Source of the DNA: a virus
Strand: one strand, 5' to 3'
Length of the DNA stretch: 24,236 nucleotides
Virus record (IMG/VR): IMGVR_UViG_3300003688_000004
Coordinates: 1-24,236 of that record
Below, piece by piece: positions 6,133 to 15,219 of this stretch. The notes beneath the pieces were generated by a model that was not told the DNA's origin, did not search any database, and saw only the letters and a program-made list of their open reading frames with translations. A program made the translations under genes and the position numbers. The stretch's first letter is position 1; each line of letters opens with the position of its first letter.

Positions 6133-6238
6133 TTTTTTTGTTAAAACAACAAAAATGATTTAAAAATACAAAAATTTTTGTTTTTGAATAAAAAAAAATA
6201 CCTTCAAAATATAGATTAGAATTGCTTTAATAAAAAAT

Positions 6239-6274
6239 TTAGACAAATCTAAATTTAAAGTTAGATTACTCTAA
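6239..6274. repeat. 36-bp double-palindrome element, copy C
   Basis: TTAGACAAATCTAA, spacer ATTTAAAG, then TTAGATTACTCTAA: the same layout and spacer as copy A. It lies 5 bp beyond the tape-measure stop codon. On the minus strand the self-pairing stem (12 of 14 positions) is followed by ATTTTTTATT, so here it could also serve as a weak terminator or 3'-end hairpin of the late transcript. Its first unit shares TTTAGAC with the nearby iterons. Confidence 0.65.
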
Positions 6275-6279
6275 CATTT

Positions 6280-8343
6280 TTAAAAGGTGCTACTTTCAAT
6301 TATACTTTTAACTCGCCTTTGAGTATTAGTTATATCCGTTTCAACAACTACTGCTTTAATTACTTGATTGTCGGTCTTTTTAATACCTTCTGTGCTTTCA
6401 CCTTGCGGCAATAAAGGTCTTATGGGCTCAGCACTTTCAACATTTACACTTACTCCTCCTCTTGTATCAGGCACACTCGCAGATACACTCGCACTTTCAT
6501 TTTCGGGGAATTTTTGTGCTAAAATACTTGCTACCTGAGCTGCACCCGCAGCTGCTGTAAGCGAAGCAAATACTATGTTCAAAGGAAATGCAAATGCTGT
6601 TAGTGTTTTAGTAATCGCTTCTGCTGTATTGATGATAGCTTTGGTTGCGGATATTCCTTTATCCAAATTAAATTTCTTTCTTTGCAATTCCTTCTCTTCC
6701 GCACTACCTTTCTTTACTCTATTCAACTGCAATTGAAAGAAAAGATTGCTTAAATTATCAATCGCTTGAAAAGACAAAGAAGTTAATTGCATTCTTATGT
6801 TTCTTTTGTCTTCCTCTAATTTCCTTGCCAATTGCTTCTCTTTCTCGTTCGCATCTGCAACTGCTTTGAGTTTGAATAATTGATATTCTCGTTCTAATTT
6901 CTTTTTCTGCTCTATCTTTTCCTGTTCGCTTAATAGTTCGTTGTTGTCTATTATGTTTTTCTTTTGCTCTAAATAATACTCCTCTAACTGCAATCGTTCT
7001 TCAAGCAATTGCTGATAACTCAATTTACCTTGCTGAATGAGTATCTCATTATTTTTTTGTTCAATTTCTAATTTAATCAAATCCACATTCTTTTTGAATT
7101 CCAAATCTTCCATCGCCGCTTCAATCGTCTTTTGAAATTCTTTTTTCCGCTCTTCATCTCGTCTATCTTGCTGTTCTTTCGCATATTTTAAGTTCATTAA
7201 CTCAATTTCTTTATTTAATTCATCAATCATTTTTAGTTTCTCTTTATTCTCAATAAGAGTAGTATTCTTTATCAATTGCAGTTTTTTATTCGCATATTCA
7301 ATCTCTATCTTTTCCTTGTCCTGTGCGGTAATCAGCGCTTTTTGTTTTTCAAATTCAAGTGCATTTAATTCTTCCTCTAATTGCTTTTTCCTTCTCTCTT
7401 GCAATGCTTTTTGATATTCTTCGTATTTTTTCTTTCGTTCTTCCAATTCTTTTTTTACCGATTCGCTGATTTCCTTATTCTGTCTTATTTCCAATACCTT
7501 CTGTTCAGTTGCCACATCAATCAATTGTTTGCGTAAGTCAGCAAGTTTTTTGCTATCTTCTTCGCTCAACTTACCTTCCATTTCTTTTAGTCGCAGTATT
7601 GCTATTTGATTAGCAATGTAGTCCTTTTGCAATTGCAGTTTTTGTCGCTCTAATTCAATAGTAGATTTACCTTCTGCTTGTGCTATCTTCATTTGTCGTT
7701 CAATCGTTGCTGTTTGCTGTTCGTATTTCTTTGTCAATTCATCATTCATCTTATTCAATGCTTCAACCTTTTGAGAATATAAGCCAACTAATGAAAGCAC
7801 TGATTTTATTGCATTTCCAACGCCATCTACAATTTTGCCAAATACCTCAAATTTGTCCTTTAATGCAACAATAGTAACGCCAATTGCTGTCAGTATTGCA
7901 GCGAGAATGAATAAAGGATTAGTAAGTAAATTCACTTTAATTGCAGTAAATACAGCATTCAAATCTTTGAACCCTGCAACAGCATTAGCAATGTTGCTAA
8001 CCGCTTGCAGTTTAACCATTGTTTTTACTAATTCTTCATTTTCTGTTCCAACTAATGCGATAATGCCTGACAACGCCTGAAAGCCACTTGCCACGCCGTT
8101 TATAGATGTTTGCAATGTGTCAATACTATTGCCTGCCGCAGCAATAGACATCTTTAAATCTTTTAATTCAGATTTTGCTTTTGCTAATCGTTTAAATGCC
8201 GCTTCCCACTCTTTCGTGCCTTTCTGTGCTTGTGCTAATTGCTGTCTCGCTTCTTTTATTTCTTTATTGATATCAGCCACGCTCTTTGCCGCATTCTCGC
8301 TACCTTCAACGCCTATGTGTATTTTGACATCTTTGTCTGCCAT
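6280..8343 (-). CDS. Tail tape measure protein
   Basis: A 687-residue protein with tape-measure features: a helical N-terminus, hydrophobic segments at about 84-100 and 139-161, a very long charged coiled coil (about 195-520, rich in Glu, Lys, Gln and Leu), and a hydrophobic Ala-rich region near 555-600 (AITKTLTAFAFPLNIVFASL). Tape measures fix tail length; at roughly 0.15 nm per residue this would suit a tail of about 100 nm. It is the last gene of the late operon, downstream of two large tail proteins, whereas in most siphoviruses it precedes the distal tail genes. The ATG follows the leader TTAAATAAAATATT. Confidence 0.8.
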   Translation of the reverse strand: MADKDVKIHIGVEGSENAAKSVADINKEIKEARQQLAQAQKGTKEWEAAFKRLAKAKSELKDLKMSIAAAGNSIDTLQTSINGVASGFQALSGIIALVGTENEELVKTMVKLQAVSNIANAVAGFKDLNAVFTAIKVNLLTNPLFILAAILTAIGVTIVALKDKFEVFGKIVDGVGNAIKSVLSLVGLYSQKVEALNKMNDELTKKYEQQTATIERQMKIAQAEGKSTIELERQKLQLQKDYIANQIAILRLKEMEGKLSEEDSKKLADLRKQLIDVATEQKVLEIRQNKEISESVKKELEERKKKYEEYQKALQERRKKQLEEELNALEFEKQKALITAQDKEKIEIEYANKKLQLIKNTTLIENKEKLKMIDELNKEIELMNLKYAKEQQDRRDEERKKEFQKTIEAAMEDLEFKKNVDLIKLEIEQKNNEILIQQGKLSYQQLLEERLQLEEYYLEQKKNIIDNNELLSEQEKIEQKKKLEREYQLFKLKAVADANEKEKQLARKLEEDKRNIRMQLTSLSFQAIDNLSNLFFQLQLNRVKKGSAEEKELQRKKFNLDKGISATKAIINTAEAITKTLTAFAFPLNIVFASLTAAAGAAQVASILAQKFPENESASVSASVPDTRGGVSVNVESAEPIRPLLPQGESTEGIKKTDNQVIKAVVVETDITNTQRRVKSIIESSTF

Positions 8344-8353
8344 AATATTTTAT

Positions 8354-11053
8354 TTAAATAGTTAGTATGTTGATTATTATTTTTCCTTGCGTAACGCCTA
8401 ATGATGAAGTGATTGAGAAAGTATTGTTTATAGTGTTTCTTACATTCGCCAAAAGCCCGTTTTCACCGCTATTTTGAGCAATTTGCGTATTTCCATTTAA
8501 GTTTAAAGTAATACGATTATTGAAAGTATTTACAATGCGATAAACTATACCAACCACCGAAATGCTATTAGGAATAGCCAATTCAAAAGGAATATCGCTT
8601 GCTTCCACTTCATACTGCAATGAAGTGATATTTATCTCACCTGAATAATTTTCTATTGTTCGTCTTATTCTATGCACTGAAAAGTCATTAGTAGCAATAC
8701 TTTCAGCGGTTATTGATGAAGCATCAATTGTCCTTGCAAAGATATTAGCACCAGCGGGTGTTTCGCTAAATTCATTCACTAAAATACCTCTACTACCATA
8801 CTCAATCAGTGATGTGTCAATTATTTTGATAAACTCAATCTTTGCTAAATCAATATGATTGACATTCCAATCATATACTTTGCTGATTAGCCAGTAATTA
8901 TTGTCAAAATAATACACTCTATCCAACTCAATCGGCAAGTGCGAAGGAACAGCAACATTCACTGCATAAATAATGCTGTTTTTATCAATTAGATTAAGCC
9001 AAAAACGATAAAAGTAAGAGTAATATACATTTCTATTAGTCGTTTGAGTTGCAGGGTAATAAAGCAATTGCGGTGTGTCATAGCATAAATCAAATTCGGG
9101 CTGAAAAACGCTTTGATAAGGCACACTCCAAGATGATGGTGCTGTCTCCGTCCAATAGTGCGAAACATAAGGAATATCAATAGAAGCAATTGGTAATATG
9201 TTGCCGTTGTTGATATTAGTCAATGTATTGTCGTCAAATGAATTTACTTCAAATACCTTATATCCCGCACTTCCCGCTCGTGGAGTAACTAATCCATTCC
9301 ACAAGCACAAAACAACACCATAATCTATTTCCTTCTTTTGACCTTCCTCTGTTATATCGCAAAGATTAGGCAAAGGAATGCCATCAACATTCAACATCGC
9401 AGGTATAGACAATATCGTGCTTTCCGTTGTCGTGCTTGGTTTTGCAAAGTATCCAGTGTCTATTTCAACATCACCGTACTCTCTATTTGTCTTTGTTTTG
9501 TGGTCTTTGAAACAATAGGTGTTGTTATTTTTCCAATGATATTGAATATACCGATTTACATAATCACTAATGATATACTGCTCTTTCGCTTGAATATCAA
9601 CATTTCTACTAATATCAATAATGTTTGTCTTATCATAGAATGTTTCAAATGCTTGAATACTAATGATATTCTCATCTCTTATTTTGTAGAACAAATTAAA
9701 CGCTTTCAAAAAATTACGCACAAAATCTCCTGCACTGATATCGGGCATTAGATTGCTGATAGGTATTGAAGTATTGCCAAATGCATATTCTGTCGGATAA
9801 GCGTAAATAGTAGTGCCTACTTGTTGAACAAACTTACAATACCAAGTGCTTGTATTTACAGGCATTCCGCTGTAAGGATTGCCTGCATTCAACACTTCAA
9901 TATCAATGTAAATATGTTTGTTTATCTTATTAGCAAAGATGCCTTGAATAATAGTATCTACATTGCCCGTGTAAGTATAATCAGCATTTGTAAAAGATAC
10001 AGAACCTGTTTTGGTGAATGCTATATTTTTAGTCACTTCAACATATTGATTATAGTCGTTGAAATGCACTTTAAATCTCACAGGCAATACTACATTATTT
10101 GGATGTGCGTAATCACTTGTAAAAATAACCTGTCCAAATAACTTAATTGATAGCACAAATTCATCAGTATAACTAATCTTATTTGTCGCATTGTTCCAAT
10201 GATTTCCTGCATCTGTTACTTCATTATTTGCTTTTAAAATATGTTGCGTAAAAATGAAAGATGAAGGATAGTAAGTAGTAGTAGTAGATGATGCAGAAGT
10301 ATTATTTACTTGCATTGAGTTATTTACTTGCGTATTGTAATCAACCTTTCTCCACTCTTTTTGTGCCACTAACATCAAATACTTAAACACCTTCCATCGC
10401 TTGTCAGCATTGCTATACAAGACGCTTGAAGGGTCTAATTGATAACCTACTTTGTTGAACGCTTTTTCAAGTATTCTATTGACAAATACGCAAGGTATTA
10501 AATTCTTATAGTTAGTATAATCCTCTGTAATAGCATAACCACCATCAAAAAGCCCAATAAATACAGGATATTGCGAAGATGCCGCAGGATTATTTGGTGG
10601 TGAATTTTGGTTTTGAATTGCTTGCGATGTGTAATTAAAAGTGTCTGAACTATCCCAAATATCTGCAAGTTTCAAAGCATCTAATTTTTTAAACACATCA
10701 CCGATATTGCCAACGATTGTGCATTCATAACTATAAGAGTATTGATTGTCGTTTATTTTCAGCAAATACATCTTACCTCGCAAAACCTCAACATCATTGC
10801 GATAAACAGCAACATCTACACCTTGTTTGACATCAAATAATTTATCTACATTGATATTGTAAGCATTTGCAAAGAATGTGTTATTCTTTTCTGTCGCAGG
10901 AAAGACAATGGTTTTCGTGTAGTCGTTTTTTCTTTTAGTGATATCACGAATATCAAAGATATTTTTATTTACAGCAATTACAACGCTTTCGTCAATATCT
11001 AATTCAACCCATTGATTACCTTGTTTTGCAAGTATTTTCGCTTGTGTGCTCAT
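8354..11053 (-). CDS. Large tail/baseplate protein
   Basis: An 899-residue protein, beta-rich and Asn/Tyr/Thr-rich, without membrane segments. The start (residues 15-65) holds KRKNDYTKTIVFPATEKNN, a motif I associate with large tail proteins of Bacteroidetes phages (early Asp-rich strand, then D-Y-T-K, then P-x-T-x-x-N). The end (about 770-899) reads like a small beta domain with polar repeats. It probably forms part of the tail tip or baseplate and may help contact the host. It starts 3 nt after the preceding gene and ends 10 nt before the tape measure. The tail role is well supported by context; the precise part is not known. Confidence 0.7.
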   Translation of the reverse strand: MSTQAKILAKQGNQWVELDIDESVVIAVNKNIFDIRDITKRKNDYTKTIVFPATEKNNTFFANAYNINVDKLFDVKQGVDVAVYRNDVEVLRGKMYLLKINDNQYSYSYECTIVGNIGDVFKKLDALKLADIWDSSDTFNYTSQAIQNQNSPPNNPAASSQYPVFIGLFDGGYAITEDYTNYKNLIPCVFVNRILEKAFNKVGYQLDPSSVLYSNADKRWKVFKYLMLVAQKEWRKVDYNTQVNNSMQVNNTSASSTTTTYYPSSFIFTQHILKANNEVTDAGNHWNNATNKISYTDEFVLSIKLFGQVIFTSDYAHPNNVVLPVRFKVHFNDYNQYVEVTKNIAFTKTGSVSFTNADYTYTGNVDTIIQGIFANKINKHIYIDIEVLNAGNPYSGMPVNTSTWYCKFVQQVGTTIYAYPTEYAFGNTSIPISNLMPDISAGDFVRNFLKAFNLFYKIRDENIISIQAFETFYDKTNIIDISRNVDIQAKEQYIISDYVNRYIQYHWKNNNTYCFKDHKTKTNREYGDVEIDTGYFAKPSTTTESTILSIPAMLNVDGIPLPNLCDITEEGQKKEIDYGVVLCLWNGLVTPRAGSAGYKVFEVNSFDDNTLTNINNGNILPIASIDIPYVSHYWTETAPSSWSVPYQSVFQPEFDLCYDTPQLLYYPATQTTNRNVYYSYFYRFWLNLIDKNSIIYAVNVAVPSHLPIELDRVYYFDNNYWLISKVYDWNVNHIDLAKIEFIKIIDTSLIEYGSRGILVNEFSETPAGANIFARTIDASSITAESIATNDFSVHRIRRTIENYSGEINITSLQYEVEASDIPFELAIPNSISVVGIVYRIVNTFNNRITLNLNGNTQIAQNSGENGLLANVRNTINNTFSITSSLGVTQGKIIINILTI

Positions 11054-11056
11054 ATT

Positions 11057-12280
11057 TTACGCAATTATTTTATAGCCATCATTGATATTGATTGTCAATT
11101 GATATAGTTTATCTGTCTTGTATTTTTTTATATCAACATTTTTGTCAATGATAAAACATTGTCTTAATGTAGTGTCATCAGCAGTATTATACCACACATA
11201 CTTCGCACTGAAAAGGTCAGAAATTCCAAGCATATCAGCATCATTGTCAATGATGTAAGATGTTGCAGTGATACTAATATCTTCTCTTGAATAATATCTT
11301 TCACCGAAAGTGCTTTGAAAATCCCTTTGTTTCTGCAATTTTACATCAGTAGTAACAATGCTCCGCTTTCTCTTGTAAATCGGGAAATACCAACTATCTA
11401 CTTGCCCTAAACTATTTATCCAATAAAGCATTATACCATCATTGTTTAAACATCTTATTACTTCGTATTGAAAAATTGATTGCAAGTATTCATCGGGTAA
11501 TTCTGCTAAATTAAAATGCTGATTAACATTGAATTTATTGACATTGGTAAAAATAGAATTTAAAGTATCATAGAAAGTATAGTAACTTCCGCTAATATCA
11601 ACGATTGAAGCACCAATTAAGAAATTAAAAAGACGATTATTAGTAGTAACTGCTTCTACATTATTATTTAAAACAGCTTGTGCTAAAAATATCTCTCCAC
11701 CGCTTGACGGCAATAAATTTATTGCACCAAAAATCTTGCCGCTTGAAATGTGAAGCGAATTTGCAAACATATTTATCCATAAGTAATTGAAAGGGACTAA
11801 AAAGAATTTATTTAACCTTCTTCTATCAATTGTTGTTGTGCCTAATGAATAATAATCAACTGCATATTCATCCTTATTGTAAGTGTGATAAACCAACCAA
11901 CAATCGTGAGAATAAAGGTTAGGATAAATGCTATAAGTAGTAGATGTCGTGTAATATGCTTCACCTACTTTAATAGTAATCTTGCCGCCCAAAGCACCTG
12001 TGATTGTTTGCATAGTGCTTGAATAACTAATATACTGCGGCAATTGATAAACCGCTAAATCTCTTAATACTTGCGATATGTTGAACCTGCACTGATTAGT
12101 GCCTGCAATCGTGGGAACATAAAATCTCAAAAAATTTTGTCCCCAAAAAGTAATACCATTCACATATACATCAATGACAAATTTAAATCCGCTATTCCCC
12201 GCATTAGTGCTTTGATAGACATTGATGTTGTCGCTATTATGCCCAACTACTTGATGTATTTGAACCCCTGAAACTGCCAT
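11057..12280 (-). CDS. Tail protein, possibly distal tail
   Basis: A 407-residue beta-rich protein with many Tyr, Asn and Thr and no signal peptide. No firm family is recognised. It sits directly upstream of the 899-residue tail protein, separated by only 3 nt, with the shared leader TAAAATATG at both starts. The pair resembles a distal tail plus tail-associated protein arrangement, so a Dit-like or baseplate role is reasonable. Its place after the gp10-like neck protein supports tail morphogenesis. Confidence 0.6.
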   Translation of the reverse strand: MAVSGVQIHQVVGHNSDNINVYQSTNAGNSGFKFVIDVYVNGITFWGQNFLRFYVPTIAGTNQCRFNISQVLRDLAVYQLPQYISYSSTMQTITGALGGKITIKVGEAYYTTSTTYSIYPNLYSHDCWLVYHTYNKDEYAVDYYSLGTTTIDRRRLNKFFLVPFNYLWINMFANSLHISSGKIFGAINLLPSSGGEIFLAQAVLNNNVEAVTTNNRLFNFLIGASIVDISGSYYTFYDTLNSIFTNVNKFNVNQHFNLAELPDEYLQSIFQYEVIRCLNNDGIMLYWINSLGQVDSWYFPIYKRKRSIVTTDVKLQKQRDFQSTFGERYYSREDISITATSYIIDNDADMLGISDLFSAKYVWYNTADDTTLRQCFIIDKNVDIKKYKTDKLYQLTININDGYKIIA

Positions 12281-12283
12281 ATT

Positions 12284-12865
12284 TTATGCTATTTTTACGA
12301 TTATTTCTTTCTTTGTATGCTCTGCTAAAACATCTACAATCTTTTCTACTAAATCACTTTGCATTGCGTCATCAATAAAATGATATCCAGGTATTCCCTT
12401 TTTTTGTATTGATTTAGCAATTCTCCAAGCAAGTGTTTTATTTGCTTCAATCATCGCTTTCTTTAATTGCTTCTTTGTTTTTGCTCCTGTTTTTTGTCTT
12501 ATATCACTTCTATCAATTAAACCTTTTCTTGCTATCCATCCTGTCTTGCCCGAAAAAACTGATGTTGGCGGCATTTTGCTTTTGAATGAATAAGGCGAAT
12601 TTTTTGCACTATCATAACTGCTTTCATTACCACGAACACCTTCATTGATGAACCTTCCATAGTAATCCATCGTGATTAAAACATAGTTTGATCCAACATC
12701 AACTATTATTGATTTCTCTAATTCGCTTGTCGGTGGCACAACAACACCTCCTCTTGCTTCTCTTTGTCTATTAAGCATTGCAGCAATTAAATTCTTTTTC
12801 ATTAAGCCAATCAATTGATTTGCGTATATTTCTAATACTTCTTTATAGTTGAATTTGCCTTCCAT
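12284..12865 (-). CDS. HK97 gp10-like neck/tail completion protein
   Basis: A 193-residue basic protein. The core IIVDVGSNYVLITMDYYGRFINEGVRG (53-79) matches the strand-strand-Y-x-x-F-I-N-x-G pattern of HK97 gp10-family neck proteins, which join the head completion ring to the tail. Lys-rich helices follow, and a late region, GIPGYHFIDDA (154-164), resembles the conserved end of this group. The start codon lies inside the -1 frame extension of the upstream chaperone gene (34-nt overlap), so its translation may be coupled to frameshifting. Confidence 0.65.
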   Translation of the reverse strand: MEGKFNYKEVLEIYANQLIGLMKKNLIAAMLNRQREARGGVVVPPTSELEKSIIVDVGSNYVLITMDYYGRFINEGVRGNESSYDSAKNSPYSFKSKMPPTSVFSGKTGWIARKGLIDRSDIRQKTGAKTKKQLKKAMIEANKTLAWRIAKSIQKKGIPGYHFIDDAMQSDLVEKIVDVLAEHTKKEIIVKIA

Positions 12866-13541
12866 TGCTCTTTGTATTTTAAGTACGATAAGTGATTAAG
12901 CACAGCAATCGCAGGTAAATCAAGCACTGCGTCGTGCTTCGTAATATCTTCATTCGCTAATTGATGAATGATATCATACCAAACTATTTCAACATCAACA
13001 GCAATTCTTTCATTCTCTTTTTCTCCTCTTTCCTTAAATAGTATTGTATAATTGTCTCTAATTTCTTTTTGAATTTTGAAAAAAAAAGCATAATGCCGTA
13101 GCCATCTTTAAACGGCATACTGCTGCAATCAATGTTTGGTATGTATTCATTTGTTTCAACATCAATTAAAAAGCAAGACACTACTTTGTCAATGTATTCA
13201 GTAGTGTCATCAATATCTTTTACTTTGCTTAATATCAGTTGCAAATCAACGAACTGCCCAAATTTCAAGTCCTTAATGAATTGAATAATCTTGTATTTCT
13301 TGCCGTCAATCGTGGTGAATACAGGCATTACGAATTCAGGTATCGGCTCTTTCAAAAAAGTAATATCATATTTCTTAATCTCATCAATACTCATTGCCAT
13401 CAAAGTATCGTAAGGTACTTCATAAATTACTTCAATCATCTTGCAAAGTGCTTCTAACTCTGTATATTCAGTGTTTTTAGCAACAGCAATGATGTCCTTG
13501 TATTGCTTGACTGTCAAGTGTTCCCAAGATTTTTTAATCAT
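12832..13541 (-). CDS. Tail chaperone long form by -1 frameshift
   Basis: The -1 frame behind the gene 13541-12984 is open from the T9 run at 13087-13079 to TAG at 12834-12832. It has no ATG, GTG or TTG before the late GTG in its second half, so it needs a frameshift to be made. Slipping at T TTT TTT would join 154 residues of the zero frame to 82 of the -1 frame, giving 236 residues. The extension looks coding: IAVDVEIVWYDIIHQLA, then NEDITKHDAVLDLPAIAVL, then NHLSYLKYKEQ. This is the design of lambda gpG/gpGT, where a -1 slip makes a minor long chaperone that recruits tail subunits to the tape measure. The extension frame is well supported; the slip site is inferred. Confidence 0.7.
12984..13541 (-). 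CDS. Tail assembly chaperone, short form
   Basis: A 185-residue protein read without frameshift. The start SWEHLTVKQYKDIIAV (5-20) and the helical body resemble Bacteroidetes phage tail-assembly chaperones. From residue 155 on, the zero frame becomes Lys/Glu/Leu-rich and of low complexity (KKKLETIIQYYLRKEEKKRM), typical of a short readthrough end after a slip site. The ATG overlaps the terminase stop (ATGA), so the two are coupled. The -1 frame continues with better coding character, as listed for the long form. Unusually for a chaperone, three genes separate it from the tape measure. Confidence 0.6.
   Translation of the reverse strand: MIKKSWEHLTVKQYKDIIAVAKNTEYTELEALCKMIEVIYEVPYDTLMAMSIDEIKKYDITFLKEPIPEFVMPVFTTIDGKKYKIIQFIKDLKFGQFVDLQLILSKVKDIDDTTEYIDKVVSCFLIDVETNEYIPNIDCSSMPFKDGYGIMLFFSKFKKKLETIIQYYLRKEEKKRMKELLLMLK
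13079..13087 (-). other. T9 slippery run (-1 frameshift site)
   Basis: On the minus strand the codons CTT TTT TTT TCA contain the heptamer T TTT TTT in the right phase for -1 slippage (X XXY YYZ). The -1 frame has a TAA about 30 nt upstream and none downstream until 12834, so the slip must happen after that stop. A weaker alternative is G AAA AAG further on (about 13017-13023). Confidence 0.6.
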
Positions 13542-14758
13542 AAGTATTTTATTTTATGTTTGATAACTTTTATTTCGCTCTTTAATCCTAATGTTTCGCT
13601 GTGCGTTGTAACTGCATATCGCATTGCATCCATTAGGTGGTCGTTATATTTCACAGGTCTATCAATAACATTGCCGAACTTATCTACTGCGAACTTATAC
13701 ATTGATATTTCTTTAAGTAAATTAGATGAAGCACTATCAATAAAGATATTGTATGAATTAACTTGCTGAATGCCGAAAAGCACATCTTTGTTTGAAGCAT
13801 ATACATTGAAGCCTGCATCGTAAAGTGCTTGAATTCTGTCAGCATTCGCAGTATCGCAGTAAATGTATGAGTATCTATCAATGTTTAATTCCTTCATCTT
13901 ATTGATAAGTGCTTCATTCGTAAGATTTGTCTTATACAGCAATTCTCTTACATAAAGATTGTCCCTCACAATCTTGCATTCAACAAGTGCGGTGGGATTA
14001 GAGAATCCAAAATCAAGCCCATAAAAACTTTCTCCTTCAATATCTTGCCAATCGCCGTTGTATATTTTATACTTCGGATAAATCAACTCTTTGCTTGAAT
14101 TTCCCCATTCTCCCAATGCATATACATTGTAGTAGTCCTCGTCCATTTCCTTTAATTGTAGCATTGTCTCTTTATATCCATCATCTACATACTTATTGTC
14201 AAGATAAGTCGTCTTTATCACTACCTTGTCAGTCGTGCGTTGCAAGTGCTTGTATAACCAATGCTGCTGCGACACAGGATTAAAGGTCAATATCATATAA
14301 TTGTGTGCTTTCGGTGTCCGCAATCTCAACTTTAATTGCATATAGTCCCTTTCCGTGAATTCCGTTGCCTCCTCCATCCAAATGCAGTTTGGCTCTTGCA
14401 CAGATTTCAATTTCTCCACCTTATCAACTCCCGCTGCTATCAACTGATTGCCAGTGATTGTGCATTCAATCGTCATATCGTTTTCTTTTATCTTGAATAA
14501 ATCATTTAGTTTGAAAGTATTGATTATATCTTTGAACAATAAGAACTGCGAACCTCTGATTGTCCTTTGAACCTTGCGTAAATAAAGGCAACGAAAGTAT
14601 GGCTGTTGAAGTGCTTGAAGTATCAGGTGAGTAGCAACTGCATAAGATTTGCCACTTCCTGCACCGCCGTAAAGCACCCACTCGCTGCTTCTCTCATTGT
14701 CAAAGTGCAGTGGTAAAGCCCATTTATTGAATATGTTTTCATCAATAATTATTTTCAT
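13538..14758 (-). CDS. terL: Terminase large subunit
   Basis: A 406-residue DNA-packaging ATPase/nuclease. Walker A is GGAGSGKS (31-38), Walker B is CIWMEEA (125-131) with the catalytic Glu, and the coupling motif is ILTFNP (156-161). The RNase H-like nuclease domain has Asp249 in GLDFGFSNPTA, Asp302 in YCDTA, and Asp373/Asp377 in NDHLMDAMRY. It is complete and of the PBSX/Terminase_3 type. It overlaps both neighbours by the ATGA junction. Its place, after the lysis genes and between head and tail modules, is unusual, because terL normally starts the head module. No small terminase gene is seen in the window. Confidence 0.93.
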   Translation of the reverse strand: MKIIIDENIFNKWALPLHFDNERSSEWVLYGGAGSGKSYAVATHLILQALQQPYFRCLYLRKVQRTIRGSQFLLFKDIINTFKLNDLFKIKENDMTIECTITGNQLIAAGVDKVEKLKSVQEPNCIWMEEATEFTERDYMQLKLRLRTPKAHNYMILTFNPVSQQHWLYKHLQRTTDKVVIKTTYLDNKYVDDGYKETMLQLKEMDEDYYNVYALGEWGNSSKELIYPKYKIYNGDWQDIEGESFYGLDFGFSNPTALVECKIVRDNLYVRELLYKTNLTNEALINKMKELNIDRYSYIYCDTANADRIQALYDAGFNVYASNKDVLFGIQQVNSYNIFIDSASSNLLKEISMYKFAVDKFGNVIDRPVKYNDHLMDAMRYAVTTHSETLGLKSEIKVIKHKIKYL

Positions 14759-15219
14759 TTCATTTTAGCAATAGTGGTGAGAATGATTAAAGTAATAACT
14801 ACTGATGCAAGTATGATGTATAGTATTGAGTAATTGTTTTTCTTTTCTAATTGCTGTTTTTCTGCAATATAGCGGTCTCTATAAACTATCCTGTATATCG
14901 TGTCTCGCTTCACTTCAACCGCTGTGTAAATCGTGTCGTAATGCTTGAAAATTTTGATTATAGCGTTGTTTTTATTGATAGTGATAGTATCTATCACCTT
15001 GCCTATTAAAAGCGTATCAAACTTAAATCCTTGCGTATAAATAGTATCTATAATAGTGTCTCTAATCCTCGTCAAGTAACTATCACCATACTTTGATATC
15101 GTGTATTCAAGCACGAACTTCGGCGAACGCTTCATCACTGCTTTATCAATATACCTTTCTGCACTGCAAGAAAAAAGAAACATAGCAATGAATAGCATTA
15201 GTATCTTAATATGCTTCAA
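14755..15219 (-). CDS. Possible separate u-spanin from internal TTG start
   Basis: Codon 125 of the endolysin frame is TTG (15219-15217). Starting there gives a 154-residue protein beginning MKHIKILMLFIAMFLFSC, a textbook lipoprotein signal with a basic start, hydrophobic core and Cys at residue 18. ATG codons at 132 and 137 exist but leave no basic n-region. The C-terminal span would sit in the inner membrane and the lipidated Cys in the outer membrane, as in phage T1 gp11, which fuses both membranes for lysis. Whether it is made from this start, by processing of the long form, or both cannot be told from sequence. Confidence 0.5.
   Translation of the reverse strand: MKHIKILMLFIAMFLFSCSAERYIDKAVMKRSPKFVLEYTISKYGDSYLTRIRDTIIDTIYTQGFKFDTLLIGKVIDTITINKNNAIIKIFKHYDTIYTAVEVKRDTIYRIVYRDRYIAEKQQLEKKNNYSILYIILASVVITLIILTTIAKMK

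Noticed and set aside
6244-6251. Minus-strand TAGATTTG within element C as a promoter
   Set aside because: No -33 element at the right distance and a better promoter (P1) lies closer to the next gene; the match follows from the palindrome itself.
7680-8365. Several plus-strand frames inside the tape measure gene
   Set aside because: They lie opposite a clear coding sequence and have no family pattern; they are shadows of its codon use.
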